NCBI RefSeq assembly: GCF_002954325.1
Contig: NZ_MQVX01000001.1
Span: forward strand, 1,129,107 to 1,193,106
DNA length: 64,000 nt
Source of the DNA: Aureicoccus marinus
GTDB lineage: Bacteria > Bacteroidota > Bacteroidia > Flavobacteriales > Flavobacteriaceae
Direction: 5' to 3'
Shown: positions 38,427 through 47,226 of the stretch, piece by piece
Numbering within the stretch: position 1 is the first letter of the stretch
Layout of the letters: the number at the start of each line of letters is the position of its first letter
The notes under the pieces: model-generated
Databases searched by the model: none
The model's input: the letters and a program-made list of their open reading frames with translations, nothing else
Told to the model about the DNA's origin: nothing
Translations under genes and position numbers: made by a program

Positions 38427-39497
38427 ATGAGATTACACAAGCTTGACGGTCTTAGAGGTCTTTTTAGTCTGATGGTAGTCTTTTTTCACTTTGACCCATA
38501 CGCCGTCCCTTCTTACTTATATCCCAACTTTATAATTAGAGAGTCCTGGACATTTGTCGATTTTTTCTTCGTTCTCTCTGGCTTTGTAATCAGTCTCAAC
38601 TATCACCATCTAAGCTCAAAAGAAGCGCTATGGCTTTACATGAAAAAACGATTTATACGCCTTTATCCTCTGCTCTTTTATACTGTAATGCTATTTTTTA
38701 TAGTTGATGTGAGCATCAACTATCTCATGCCAAAAATGGTAGAAAATGTTGATTCCATAGGTGTTCTGATAACCAGACTCTTTGATTCATTGTTATTTAT
38801 GAATTCCACACCTGTTTTAGGCAATAGTGGAGGAATCAATGGGCCCTCGTGGTCAATTTCAGCAGAAATGATCGCATATATGTATTTCGGATTACTATTG
38901 GTTTTTACTCCAAAAAAACTAAAGAATGTGTTGTTTGTGATAGGTATTTTATTAGGATACGCAATTTTGATTCTCGCAAAAGTACAGGATTGGGCCCTCG
39001 ATCTCAGGTTCATAAGAGGTATAATTTCTTTTAGCATTGGCTATTTTACTTGGTTTTTTTACAACAAAAAGCCAAGTAAATCTCCTAATGTAATCGAGTA
39101 TTTACTTTTAATTGTATTGGGGCTCTTACTATTTCAACTACACTCGATGGTTTTCGTCCCAAAAATGATATTCTTTACGTTTATTTTCCCTCTTTTCTTC
39201 GGGGTATTTATATATCTACTAACTGGTAGTAATGGATTGCTCTCGAAACTAATGGATTCAAAACTATTTAGATATTTAGGCAAACTCTCTTATTCCATTT
39301 ACTTAAATCATTTTCTGTTGGTATTGGTCGTTCCTGCCTTTTTCTTTAAATATTTAAAGATTACCAATACCGACACCAACACTCTTCTGAGTACTCTTTT
39401 GGTGATCATACTGACAATAGGATACAGTCATTTGACCAACTTGTTCATCGAACAAAAATGCGGTAAAGAACTGAAGAAATGGATTTTTGGCGCTTAA
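38427..39497 (+). CDS. Acyltransferase family 3 (OafA-like) membrane protein
   Basis: 356 aa, about ten membrane helices. N-terminal LDGLRGLFSLMVVFFHFDPY has the catalytic-type His of acyltransferase-3 proteins; FVDFFFVLSGFVISLNY (~45), KKRFIRLYPL (~72) and NGPSWSISAEMIAYMYFG (~135) are all family hallmarks. These proteins O-acylate polysaccharides from the cytoplasmic side. Located 58 bases after the GT4 gene and convergent with the second beta-propeller gene. Confidence 0.9.
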   Translation: MRLHKLDGLRGLFSLMVVFFHFDPYAVPSYLYPNFIIRESWTFVDFFFVLSGFVISLNYHHLSSKEALWLYMKKRFIRLYPLLFYTVMLFFIVDVSINYLMPKMVENVDSIGVLITRLFDSLLFMNSTPVLGNSGGINGPSWSISAEMIAYMYFGLLLVFTPKKLKNVLFVIGILLGYAILILAKVQDWALDLRFIRGIISFSIGYFTWFFYNKKPSKSPNVIEYLLLIVLGLLLFQLHSMVFVPKMIFFTFIFPLFFGVFIYLLTGSNGLLSKLMDSKLFRYLGKLSYSIYLNHFLLVLVVPAFFFKYLKITNTDTNTLLSTLLVIILTIGYSHLTNLFIEQKCGKELKKWIFGA

Positions 39498-39510
39498 AAC
39501 AGGGTGGGAC

Positions 39511-40759
39511 TCAAACTTCCATTATGCATAAGGCTCTTTTGCCGGTGAAGACAGAATCAAAACACATAACATTCCCTGCTCTATTCATTCGTGGATGCAA
39601 ATCACAAGCCCAATGTGATCCAGGGATAGACTGATACTTTTTCAACGAATTTAAATTAGCCAATAATTTTACCTCATTCGAGTGGATATTAACCTTAAAT
39701 ATGCGCGCCATTCTGCGTTTATCTGGATAGGTATCAGTAATAAAGTTATTGGAATCTATAAAACTTTGGTGACCATCAGAATTCAGACGTGGATAAGCCA
39801 ATCGCTCCCAGCTTAAAAGATGTGGATCTTTAAATAGAATATGACTGTCGATACCTTCCATCCTGCAAAAGGCGATAATCTGATTCTGATCGTTCCATAC
39901 ATAATGTGAAACCATATCATCAGTACCAGCTACATGAAGACTGTTTTCATGCAAGTCGTAGACCAGTAACCTTGACCATCTAAGAGCATCGTATTGTGAC
40001 GACACAGCACGATGCATAAAAGACAAGTATCGACCATCCTTTGAGAAAAGAGTATGCGTAACAAAGTTTTTTGATTCTTAACATAATCCGGCACATCACC
40101 AAATTCAAAAAGCTCTCTTATACTCAGGATTTGGCGCCGTTCATTGCTATTCAGATCAATCAAAAAAGTCCAGTTCCATCGGGAACATTCTCCTCCAAAT
40201 AAGAATCGTCCTTGTATAAATAGCCGTAGCCCCCCATACAGCTTTCTAATCTTTCATAACTAAAAGAACTTGCCAAGTGGCCACCTTCATGAACACTATC
40301 AATAGGAAAGTTTATCTTGCGTTCCTTTTTGGAACGAATATTGACTATAGTTGCTCCCATTCCTTTTTCTCCGACCGAATTATATATAACCTCCTCCTGA
40401 TTAAGCCACTGCATTCGACAACCTTTGTGATAATTCCAAGAATACGTCTCACCAATTTTAATGAATTCTTTAAGACCTCCATCAATAGTGAAATAACCCA
40501 ATTCTAAAAGATCCTTTGGTCCAGGCATTCTTCGCGGTATAGTCAACTTATTAGCAAGGACTAATTGATCATCTAAGGAAAACGGGGTGACATCATGAAA
40601 ACCGAAAAAGTAACCCTCTTTCACCGAAATAGGGTTAACAGAATAGTTTTTTTTCCTAGGCATTAGGTCAAATGCACTCTGGTATACATTTCGAATCCTT
40701 CTTTTAAGTCCCGGATTCTTCTTGACCACATCATAGATCAATTTCTCGAGTTTATTCAT
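39511..40759 (-). CDS. Second beta-propeller protein of the same unknown family (two frameshifts)
   Basis: Three ORFs (40160-40765, 39930-40163 and 39511-40026) together match the intact 418-aa protein at 26962-28218 end to end: FGFHDVTPFSLDDQLVLANK, WNYHKGCRMQWL, SYERLESCMGGYGYLY, RLNSDGHQSF, TDTYPDKRRMARI, WACDLHPRMNRAGNVMCFDS. The start 40759 (MNKLEK) is chosen by alignment with the paralogue. Restoring one base in each of two homopolymers, minus-strand T6 near 40165 and A6 near 40072, gives a single protein. Function unknown; the conserved His motifs are kept. Confidence 0.65.
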
Positions 40760-40845
40760 GGGCATTAAATAAATATTCTCTTTTCTCCGTTTAAACAGAA
40801 CGAAAATAAGATTTCAATTCAAGATGAAAAATTATATTTGCCCGC

Positions 40846-41734
40846 ATGTCTGAAACAAAATCAGTGAAAAGAATTGCTGCGCTATACACCTGTTTTAATC
40901 GTAGGGATAAAACCATCCAATCACTAGAACACTTAAAAGAAGCGCTGAAGAAATCGAATTCAACTATTGAATTGGACATTTACGTTACTGACGATGGATC
41001 GAGCGATGGAACTCGGGAAGCAATTAAATCTTTTGATCCCGAAATTCAAGTTATTCATGGCACTGGAGATCTATTTTGGGCCAACGGAATGAACAGTTCA
41101 TGCGAAAAGCCCTTAATAAAGGAACATACGACGGTTATCTCCTTTTAAATGACGATACAAATGTATATCCTAATCTTTTTGGGCAACTTAATCTAACCGA
41201 ATCCCTGTGTGAAACTAATTATGGAAAAAAGGGGATTTATATTGGTTCAACCCAGGATCCAATCTCAAAAAAATTGAGCTATGGCGGTGCTGTAATCACC
41301 AATAAGTGGTTATATAAGTTTAAAAAAAGAATACCGAATGGCGAAATCCAGTCTTGTGAGTTGGGCAATGCCAACATCCTTTATTCTTCCAAAGAAGTGG
41401 TTGATAAAATTGGAACACTCTCTGATGGGTATAAGCATGGGATTGCCGATTTCGATTACACCTTAAGGGCTGTTAAGCAAAATATCCCTGTGATGGTTAT
41501 GCCTGACTTCAACGGAACGTGTGAAAATGATCACAGATCAATGTATCATAATTTTGAAAATAAACCACTTAAGCAGAGGATAGAATATCTTTACCATCCA
41601 TTAGGTGTTGATTTCAGTTCTAGACTAAAGTTTATGTGGCGATTCTTTCCGTACCGATATCCATTCTTTTTTTGGTAGGTTGGTTCAAAGTGTTTTTCCC
41701 AGCCTTGTACAAAAGACTATTTTCAAGAACCTAG
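40846..41734 (+). CDS. Glycosyltransferase family 2 protein (two frameshifts)
   Basis: ORFs 40846-41148 and 41076-41678 plus a C-terminal piece to 41734 form one ~297-aa GT2 (rhamnosyltransferase-like). N-terminal AALYTCFNRRDKTIQSLEHL and DIYVTDDGSSDGTREAI (GT-A nucleotide-binding Asp residues), then GDLFWANGMN, YLLLNDDTNVYP, and GIADFDYTLRAV. First break near 41103: TGCGAAAA should be TGGCGAAAA (SSWRKALNKGTYDGY). Second near 41668: T7 should be T8, extending the protein with LVGWFKVFFPALYKRLFSRT. Confidence 0.83.
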
Positions 41735-41747
41735 TTATTACTATTGT

Positions 41748-42359
41748 ATGTACTCTTACTTTATTAAACCTTTATTTGATATTGTATTCTCCAGTTTACT
41801 GTTTTTGATAACATTACCCCTCCTTATAGTAACCACAGTCGCATTGAGCATAACCAATGGTGGAAAACCCTTTTTCTTTCAACAAAGACCAGGCAAAAAT
41901 GGACAAGTATTTAAGATTGTCAAGTTCAAAACAATGAATGACAAAAAAGATTTGGAGGGTAATTTATTGTCTGATGAGCTCCGGCTTACACCAATTGGGC
42001 AAATGGTACGAAAATTATCTATTGATGAATTACCGCAACTGATCAATATCATGAAAGGAGACATGAGTTTTGTTGGACCTAGACCATTACTTGTTCAATA
42101 TTTAGAGCGGTACAATAGCTTCCAACTAAGACGGCATGATGTAAAACCTGGTATAACTGGTTGGGCTCAGGTCAATGGTAGAAATGCGATTAGCTGGACG
42201 AAAAAGTTTGAATTGGATGTTTGGTATGTCAATCACCAATCCTTTTCGTTAGACCTCAAGATTTTATTTAAAACTGTCGGTAAAATTCTTCAACAAGAGG
42301 GTATTTCCTCTGAGAGTAGTGCCACCATGGAAGAATTCATGGGCGAGGGTAATCTATAG
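41748..42359 (+). CDS. Initiating sugar phosphotransferase (PglC-like, bacterial sugar transferase)
   Basis: 203 aa, the short monotopic form. One N-terminal hydrophobic segment (~5-33), KPFFFQQRPGKNGQVFKIVKF with FKTM (~60), RKLSIDELPQLINIMKGDMSFVGPRP (~87-115) and PGITGWAQVNGRN. It transfers a phospho-sugar to undecaprenyl phosphate, the first step in unit assembly. PglC members often use a diacetylated or amino-deoxy sugar; the 4,6-dehydratase/aminotransferase pair at 10960-14054 would supply such a donor. It is the last plus-strand gene of the assembly module and converges with the HAD gene. Confidence 0.92.
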   Translation: MYSYFIKPLFDIVFSSLLFLITLPLLIVTTVALSITNGGKPFFFQQRPGKNGQVFKIVKFKTMNDKKDLEGNLLSDELRLTPIGQMVRKLSIDELPQLINIMKGDMSFVGPRPLLVQYLERYNSFQLRRHDVKPGITGWAQVNGRNAISWTKKFELDVWYVNHQSFSLDLKILFKTVGKILQQEGISSESSATMEEFMGEGNL

Positions 42360-43011
42360 GGTTTAGCTCTCTGATATACCGAATAAGAGATTTGGGACGA
42401 TGGGCTTCTAACATCATAAACTGAAAAACTCCTGAATGGATGTTCTTTCCATTGTCGATTAGGCCAATACTGCCCCAATCTCGTTCGTTGGGAACAATAA
42501 AATCTTTCTTCCAATTATCAGCGACATAGGTATAGGACATTCCGGGAAAGTGTTCTTCGACCAACATGTAATTCAAAGTAGAAGGTTTCGCTGAACCCAC
42601 CTCCTCTGAGATCACTAGTAATTCAAAGTAGTCCAAGAGTCCAAGGGCCAAGAGTTTATTTCGTTGCGAAACAGAGCGACCGTCGGTAATACAAACCAAT
42701 TTTCCACCGCGATTTCTAATACCTTCGAATAACTCAACAACTCCGTTAAAGGGAGTGATACGAGGCATGTGCTCTCTATACTCTCTTAAAAGATCTTCCT
42801 TGCTAATAGTGTAATTTTCGGTTAAATAGTCGAAGACATTCTCCTTGTTACGGTACATGGAGATCATAAGGACGTACAATTCCAAAAAGGATTCCGGTTC
42901 GAGAAGTCTAGAGATTTCCGAATAGGCGGATCTTAAATAATCCAACTCATTGTAAAGGGTGTCGTCTAAATCAAAGCACCAAACCGTAGAAGAATTAACC
43001 TTTATATCCAT
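42337..43011 (-). CDS. HAD-superfamily hydrolase
   Basis: 224 aa. HAD motif I CFDLDDTLYN (~12), motif II LVCITDGRS (~108), motif III Lys in VGSAKPS (~140), motif IV YVADNWKKDF (~162). Five-helix cap as in phosphoglycolate-phosphatase-like enzymes. The start overlaps the ATP-grasp stop by 17 bases, so the two are coupled. The substrate is unknown; it may be a phosphorylated sugar or a product of the ATP-grasp ligase. It overlaps the convergent sugar transferase end by 23 bases. Confidence 0.82.
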   Translation of the reverse strand: MDIKVNSSTVWCFDLDDTLYNELDYLRSAYSEISRLLEPESFLELYVLMISMYRNKENVFDYLTENYTISKEDLLREYREHMPRITPFNGVVELFEGIRNRGGKLVCITDGRSVSQRNKLLALGLLDYFELLVISEEVGSAKPSTLNYMLVEEHFPGMSYTYVADNWKKDFIVPNERDWGSIGLIDNGKNIHSGVFQFMMLEAHRPKSLIRYIRELNPIDYPRP

Positions 43012-43963
43012 GAACTAGAATTTCGTCGTCATAGCGCAACATCAAGAGCTGATCTTCCCAATCAGAAAAATGATCATCAATTGGACTTTGCTTAAAATAC
43101 TCCGCTATGATCCAGGCAGGAAAGTTGGCTCCTGCCCTATAGGACAGTGGATAACCTCCTCCAAATCTGGGGTTTATTTCAATACCATAAACCTTTCCAT
43201 TTGTTTTATGCAAGAAAAATTGAGCTGTCAAGCAGCCCACTGCGCCTTCAATAAACGACAAACGTTCTCTTAAATAAGGGATGATTTCGTTTCGACTGGT
43301 AAGCCCTTTGTTCACTTCTCCATCACGGACCTCAATCCTTTTTCGAGGAACTACACATTTTAATTTGTGTTCCCGATCGTAGTACATATCACAGGTGTAC
43401 TCCTCGTATTGATCGTGATCAATGTATTCCAAGAACATCAACTTTTCATTCTGGAAGTGATAATCCGTCAGTTGTGACTTATCGGTTATAAGATAGGTGT
43501 CTACACTTCGACTTCCATCTACAGGCTTAATAAACAAGGGAATCTCAAAATTATCCTTGCTGTATTCCTTCGCTATGTGGACTCCATTTTCTTCAAAGAA
43601 GTCATGGATCTGTCGTTTGTCACGACACTTCTCTACCAGTTTATGATCTGAAACCAAAAAAAGAATTCCTTTCTCAAGGAATTCTTTCTTTTTATTCGAT
43701 AAAGGCAAAAGCTCTGTATCGATAGTCGGTATTACTAGAGTAATATTATTCTGGGTACAGATACTTTCTAGAACCTCAAAATAGGTCGGGTCATCTAATC
43801 GAGGAACTTTAAAAAAGTCATCCGCCGCGTGACAGGCTGAAGAAGCTACAGGGTTTGCATCAGCAGCAAATACTTTGGCCTTGTAGTTAACCTTATTTAA
43901 CTCTTTCTGAAAAGCCCTAACCAGAGATACTCTTCGTCCAGCTGAAGTGATTAAAATATTCAT
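42995..43963 (-). CDS. ATP-grasp ligase-like protein (CarB/PylC-like)
   Basis: 322 aa. N-terminal pre-ATP-grasp domain starting NILITSAGRRVSLVRAF and VFAADANPVASSACHAADD (~34), central ATP-grasp fold (FIKPVDGSRSVDTYLI, FLEYIDHDQYEEYTCDMYYD), and the metal-binding EINPRFGGGYPLSYRAGAN near the end. These enzymes activate a carboxylate with ATP and join it to an amine. Proteins of this type occur beside HAD hydrolases in polysaccharide loci. Ligation of an amino acid to a uronic acid or amino sugar is possible here but not shown. Confidence 0.8.
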   Translation of the reverse strand: MNILITSAGRRVSLVRAFQKELNKVNYKAKVFAADANPVASSACHAADDFFKVPRLDDPTYFEVLESICTQNNITLVIPTIDTELLPLSNKKKEFLEKGILFLVSDHKLVEKCRDKRQIHDFFEENGVHIAKEYSKDNFEIPLFIKPVDGSRSVDTYLITDKSQLTDYHFQNEKLMFLEYIDHDQYEEYTCDMYYDREHKLKCVVPRKRIEVRDGEVNKGLTSRNEIIPYLRERLSFIEGAVGCLTAQFFLHKTNGKVYGIEINPRFGGGYPLSYRAGANFPAWIIAEYFKQSPIDDHFSDWEDQLLMLRYDDEILVHGYKG

Positions 43964-43994
43964 AAAACCTATTCCGATTAGTCCAGTTTACCTG

Positions 43995-45248
43995 CTATAC
44001 AATCATTCCCGCAGCGACGGTTTCGTTTGTAGATTCATTGATGAGAATCAAGCTTCCTGTACTGCGATTTTCTCTATATGGATCAACCATAAGTGGCTTG
44101 GTCGTTCTCAATCGCACCTTGGCAATTTCGTTCATACCAATGGACTTATCTTCTGGATTTCGATCCAGCGTATTGATATCTATTTTGTAAATAATTTCCT
44201 TGATCATGGCTTTTTGATCGTTGGTGGTGTGGCGAACCAGGTATTTGGCACCGGGTTGCATCGGTGAGTTATTTAACCAACAAAGCATGATCTCGATGTC
44301 CTGGGTCGGTTCGGGTTTATTGTTCGATCTAACAATCATATTACCTCGGCTCACATCGATGTCGTCTTCCAGCTCTACGGTTACTGACATCGGAGCAAAG
44401 GCTTCTTCCAGTGGCTGATTGGCCAATTCCACAGATTTGACTTTAGAAGTGAATCCGGAGGGCATAATGGTTACCTCATCCCCTGGTCTCATAATACCAC
44501 TGGATAAGCGACCTGCATAACCTCGGTAATCCCGGTGCTCCTCACTTTGAGGGCGAATAACGGTTTGTACAGGAAAGCGCATGTCCACCTTATTGATATC
44601 ACTGCTAATATGCATGGTCTCTAGGGTGTGCAAGAGCGGCGCGCCTTGATACCAATCCATATTTTCTGAACGGTTAACCACATTGTCTCCATTCAAAGCA
44701 CTTATTGGGATAAATCGAACGTCCTTCACCAATAACTTCGAAGAGAATTCCTCAAACTGCTGAATAACCTTGTTATAGGTTTCTTCCTTATAATCAACAA
44801 GGTCCATTTTGTTGATGCACACAATGATATGTGGTATCTGCAAAAGAGAGGCGATAAATGAATGGCGCTTGGTCTGCTCGATTACTCCATGCCTTGCATC
44901 GACCAAAATTAAGGCTGCATTGGCCGTTGAAGCACCAGTAATCATATTCCTGGTGTATTCAATATGACCCGGAGTATCCGCTATAATAAACTTTCGTTTT
45001 GGGGTAGTAAAGTAGCGGTAAGCCACATCAATGGTAATACCTTGTTCTCTTTCATCGCGTAATCCATCTGTAAATAACGCAAGGTCAACACCATCGTGAC
45101 CTTTTTGCTTACTGGTATTTTCAATAGCTTCTAACTGATCTTCAAAAATGGATTTCGAATCATAGAGCAACCTACCGATAAGGGTACTTTTTCCATCGTC
45201 CACACTACCTGCAGTAGTAAATCGCAATAACTGATTATTGTTTATCAT
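43995..45248 (-). CDS. cysN: Sulfate adenylyltransferase subunit 1 (GTPase)
   Basis: 417 aa from ATG 45248 (MINNNQLLRFTTAGSVDDGKSTL). A longer frame reaches 45407, but it overlaps cysD out of family register. GTPase motifs: G1 GSVDDGKST (~16), G3 DTPGHIEY (~103), G4 NKMD (~158), then two beta-barrel domains. With CysD it makes adenosine 5'-phosphosulfate, driven by GTP hydrolysis. There is no APS kinase fusion; CysC is encoded separately three genes away in the same operon. Sixteen bases separate it from cysD. Confidence 0.93.
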   Translation of the reverse strand: MINNNQLLRFTTAGSVDDGKSTLIGRLLYDSKSIFEDQLEAIENTSKQKGHDGVDLALFTDGLRDEREQGITIDVAYRYFTTPKRKFIIADTPGHIEYTRNMITGASTANAALILVDARHGVIEQTKRHSFIASLLQIPHIIVCINKMDLVDYKEETYNKVIQQFEEFSSKLLVKDVRFIPISALNGDNVVNRSENMDWYQGAPLLHTLETMHISSDINKVDMRFPVQTVIRPQSEEHRDYRGYAGRLSSGIMRPGDEVTIMPSGFTSKVKSVELANQPLEEAFAPMSVTVELEDDIDVSRGNMIVRSNNKPEPTQDIEIMLCWLNNSPMQPGAKYLVRHTTNDQKAMIKEIIYKIDINTLDRNPEDKSIGMNEIAKVRLRTTKPLMVDPYRENRSTGSLILINESTNETVAAGMIV

Positions 45249-45264
45249 TTCTTTTGTCTTGCTA

Positions 45265-46169
45265 TTAGAAATATCCTTGCTTTTTTCTATCCTCCATGGC
45301 CGTCTCGGAGCGTTTGTCATCACTGCGGTTTCCGCGCTCAGTTTGGCGCATGGTCGAAACCTCATCAATAATTTTTTCGATGTTATCGGCTTCTGACTCA
45401 ATTCCACCGGTAATGGTGATGTCTCCTAAGGTTCTAAACCTGATTTTCTTAGTCTGAATTTCTTCTCCTTCTCTCAATTCAAGAAATTCTGAATTGGGAA
45501 TCCAGGAATCATTTCGCCAGACCACTTCTCTTTCGTGGGCCAGGTACAGGGAAGGAATTTCAATATTCTCACGAGCGATATAGCTCCAAACATCCATTTC
45601 GGTCCAATTACTAATCGGGAAAGCTCTAAAATGTTCTCCTTGAAAGTGCTTACCGTTAAATAAGTTCCAAAGCTCTGGTCGTTGATTCTTTGGGTCCCAT
45701 TGACCAAAATCATCTCGGTGAGAAAAGAACCGTTCTTTGGCACGGGCCTTCTCCTCATCACGACGACCACCACCAATGGCACAGTCTACCTTATTCGACT
45801 CGATCGCGTCTAACAGGGTAGTAATTTGCAGCGCATTACGGGTAGCATTTTTTCCTTTTTCTTCAGCGACTCTGCCCTGATCGATAGACTCCTGAACGGA
45901 CCCTACAATCAACTGAGCCCCCATCTCTTTTATCAAATCATCGCGAAATTGAATGGTTTCGGGAAAATTATGGCCTGTGTCAACATGCATAAGAGAAAAA
46001 GGATCTTAGCAGGTGCAAAGGCTTTGCGTGCTAAATGGGTGACCACAATAGAGTCTTTTCCCCCTGAAAAGAGAATAGCAGGATTTTGGAACTGAGACCA
46101 AACCTCGCGAAGTACAAAAATGCCCTCAGCTTCCAGTTCATCTAAATAATTTAAATAGTACTTTTTCAT
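45265..46169 (-). CDS. cysD: Sulfate adenylyltransferase subunit 2 (frameshifted near 46000)
   Basis: ORFs 45933-46169 and 45265-45990 give one ~301-aa protein: N-terminal YYLNYLDELEAEGIFVLREV, PP-loop-type ATP motif LFSGGKDSIVV (~33), HVDTGHNFPETIQFRD, IGGGRRDEEKARAKER, FPISNWTEMDVWSYI. The first ORF leaves frame at AKI; restoring one base (ATCCTTTTTC to ATCCCTTTTTC on the minus strand) gives AKIPFSLMHVDTGHN. An enzyme this conserved is unlikely to be broken while its operon partners stay intact, which favours a sequencing indel. It makes APS with CysN. Confidence 0.9.
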
Positions 46170-46219
46170 TCGTACACGATTAGATCAAAATGATAGGGAG
46201 TTCCCTTTCCGGTAACTCG

Positions 46220-46810
46220 TTAATAATTTATCTTCGGTTTTAAGGCATTAACAACCAAGTCAATCGACTCTTGAATTGTAAACGACTCATTCATTTCTAT
46301 ATTGGGTGAACTCGGAGATTCATAGGGAGCTGAAATTCCGGTCATATTCTTAATTTCTCCTGAACGGGCTTTGGCATATAAACCTTTGACATCTCGTCTT
46401 TCGCACTCTTCCAAACTGGTATTGACAAACACTTCAAAATAGCTGTCCGCTCCCACTGTTTTACGAATAAACTCCCGGTCTGCTTCATAGGGAGCAACAA
46501 AAGCAGCGATAACGACTATTCCGGCATCCACAAAAAGCTTGGAAACTTCTGCAATTCGTCTAATGTTCTCTGATCGATCTTCGGGACTAAAAGTCAAATC
46601 CTGATTAATTCCTGAGCGTATATTGTCGCCGTCCAAAACGTAGGTTTTATAGCCCTTGGTGTGCAGGTCCTGCTCTACTCCATTGGCAATCGTGGACTTA
46701 CCACTACCAGACAGCCCTGTAAAAAACGCCAGCATACCCTTCTGATTAAGAAGTTTTTCTCTGTCTTCCCGCAGAATCTTATACTGGTGTCTTACTATGT
46801 TCTTTTCCAT
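46220..46810 (-). CDS. cysC: Adenylylsulfate (APS) kinase
   Basis: 196 aa. P-loop FTGLSGSGKSTIAN (~30), YVLDGDNIRSGINQDLTFS (~58), ENIRRIAEVSKLFVDAGIVV, and KGLYAKARSGEIKNMTGI, all APS-kinase hallmarks. It phosphorylates APS to PAPS, the sulfate donor of sulfotransferases. Its start overlaps the DUF2061 stop by 16 bases. No PAPS reductase or sulfite reductase gene is present nearby, so the PAPS made here is probably for sulfation rather than cysteine synthesis. Confidence 0.95.
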   Translation of the reverse strand: MEKNIVRHQYKILREDREKLLNQKGMLAFFTGLSGSGKSTIANGVEQDLHTKGYKTYVLDGDNIRSGINQDLTFSPEDRSENIRRIAEVSKLFVDAGIVVIAAFVAPYEADREFIRKTVGADSYFEVFVNTSLEECERRDVKGLYAKARSGEIKNMTGISAPYESPSSPNIEMNESFTIQESIDLVVNALKPKINY

Positions 46811-47226
46811 TTCCTCGCCCGGATACGTTTATCCAATCCAAAATTAATTTTATACCACAGTCGTTCATGCAAATAGTACAGGAGCATTTTGGTAACAACC
46901 TCTGCGGCTCCGATCTGCAAACCGAGATAAGGATTTCCCGTAAAAAACCACGACAAAAGTACAGTATCTAAGGTTCCTATGACCCTCCAAGTGACTGTTT
47001 TAATTAAATGTCGTTTTCTACTGTTTGCGATGTAAATTTTGACCCATACCCGTTCATGAAGATAGTAGAGTACCATTTTGGTGATGGACTCGGTCAATCC
47101 AATCTGCATACCTATGGTAGGGTCCCCGGATATTATCCAACTGAGAACAATGGTATCCAAGGTCCCAACCACCCTCCAGGTAAGGGTTTTAGCAATGTGC
47201 CTTTTATGCTTAATCTTACTAAGCAC
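46795..47226 (-). CDS. Small membrane protein with two DUF2061 repeats
   Basis: 143 aa made of two copies of the same ~60-residue module: KRHIAKTLTWRVVGTLDTIV (residues 6-25) and KRHLIKTVTWRVIGTLDTVL (~69-88), each followed by a hydrophobic segment and YYLHERxWxKI. DUF2061 has no known function; it is often found next to sulfate-activation genes in Bacteroidota. It overlaps cysC and cysQ by 16 and 8 bases, so it is translated with them. Four predicted membrane segments; a transport or membrane-scaffold role for sulfate activation is inference only. Confidence 0.85.
   Translation of the reverse strand: MLSKIKHKRHIAKTLTWRVVGTLDTIVLSWIISGDPTIGMQIGLTESITKMVLYYLHERVWVKIYIANSRKRHLIKTVTWRVIGTLDTVLLSWFFTGNPYLGLQIGAAEVVTKMLLYYLHERLWYKINFGLDKRIRARKWKRT

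Noticed and set aside
45249-45407. Extension of cysN to 45407
   Set aside because: It overlaps the cysD C-terminus in another frame and has no CysN-like sequence; ATG 45248 gives the conserved N-terminus.
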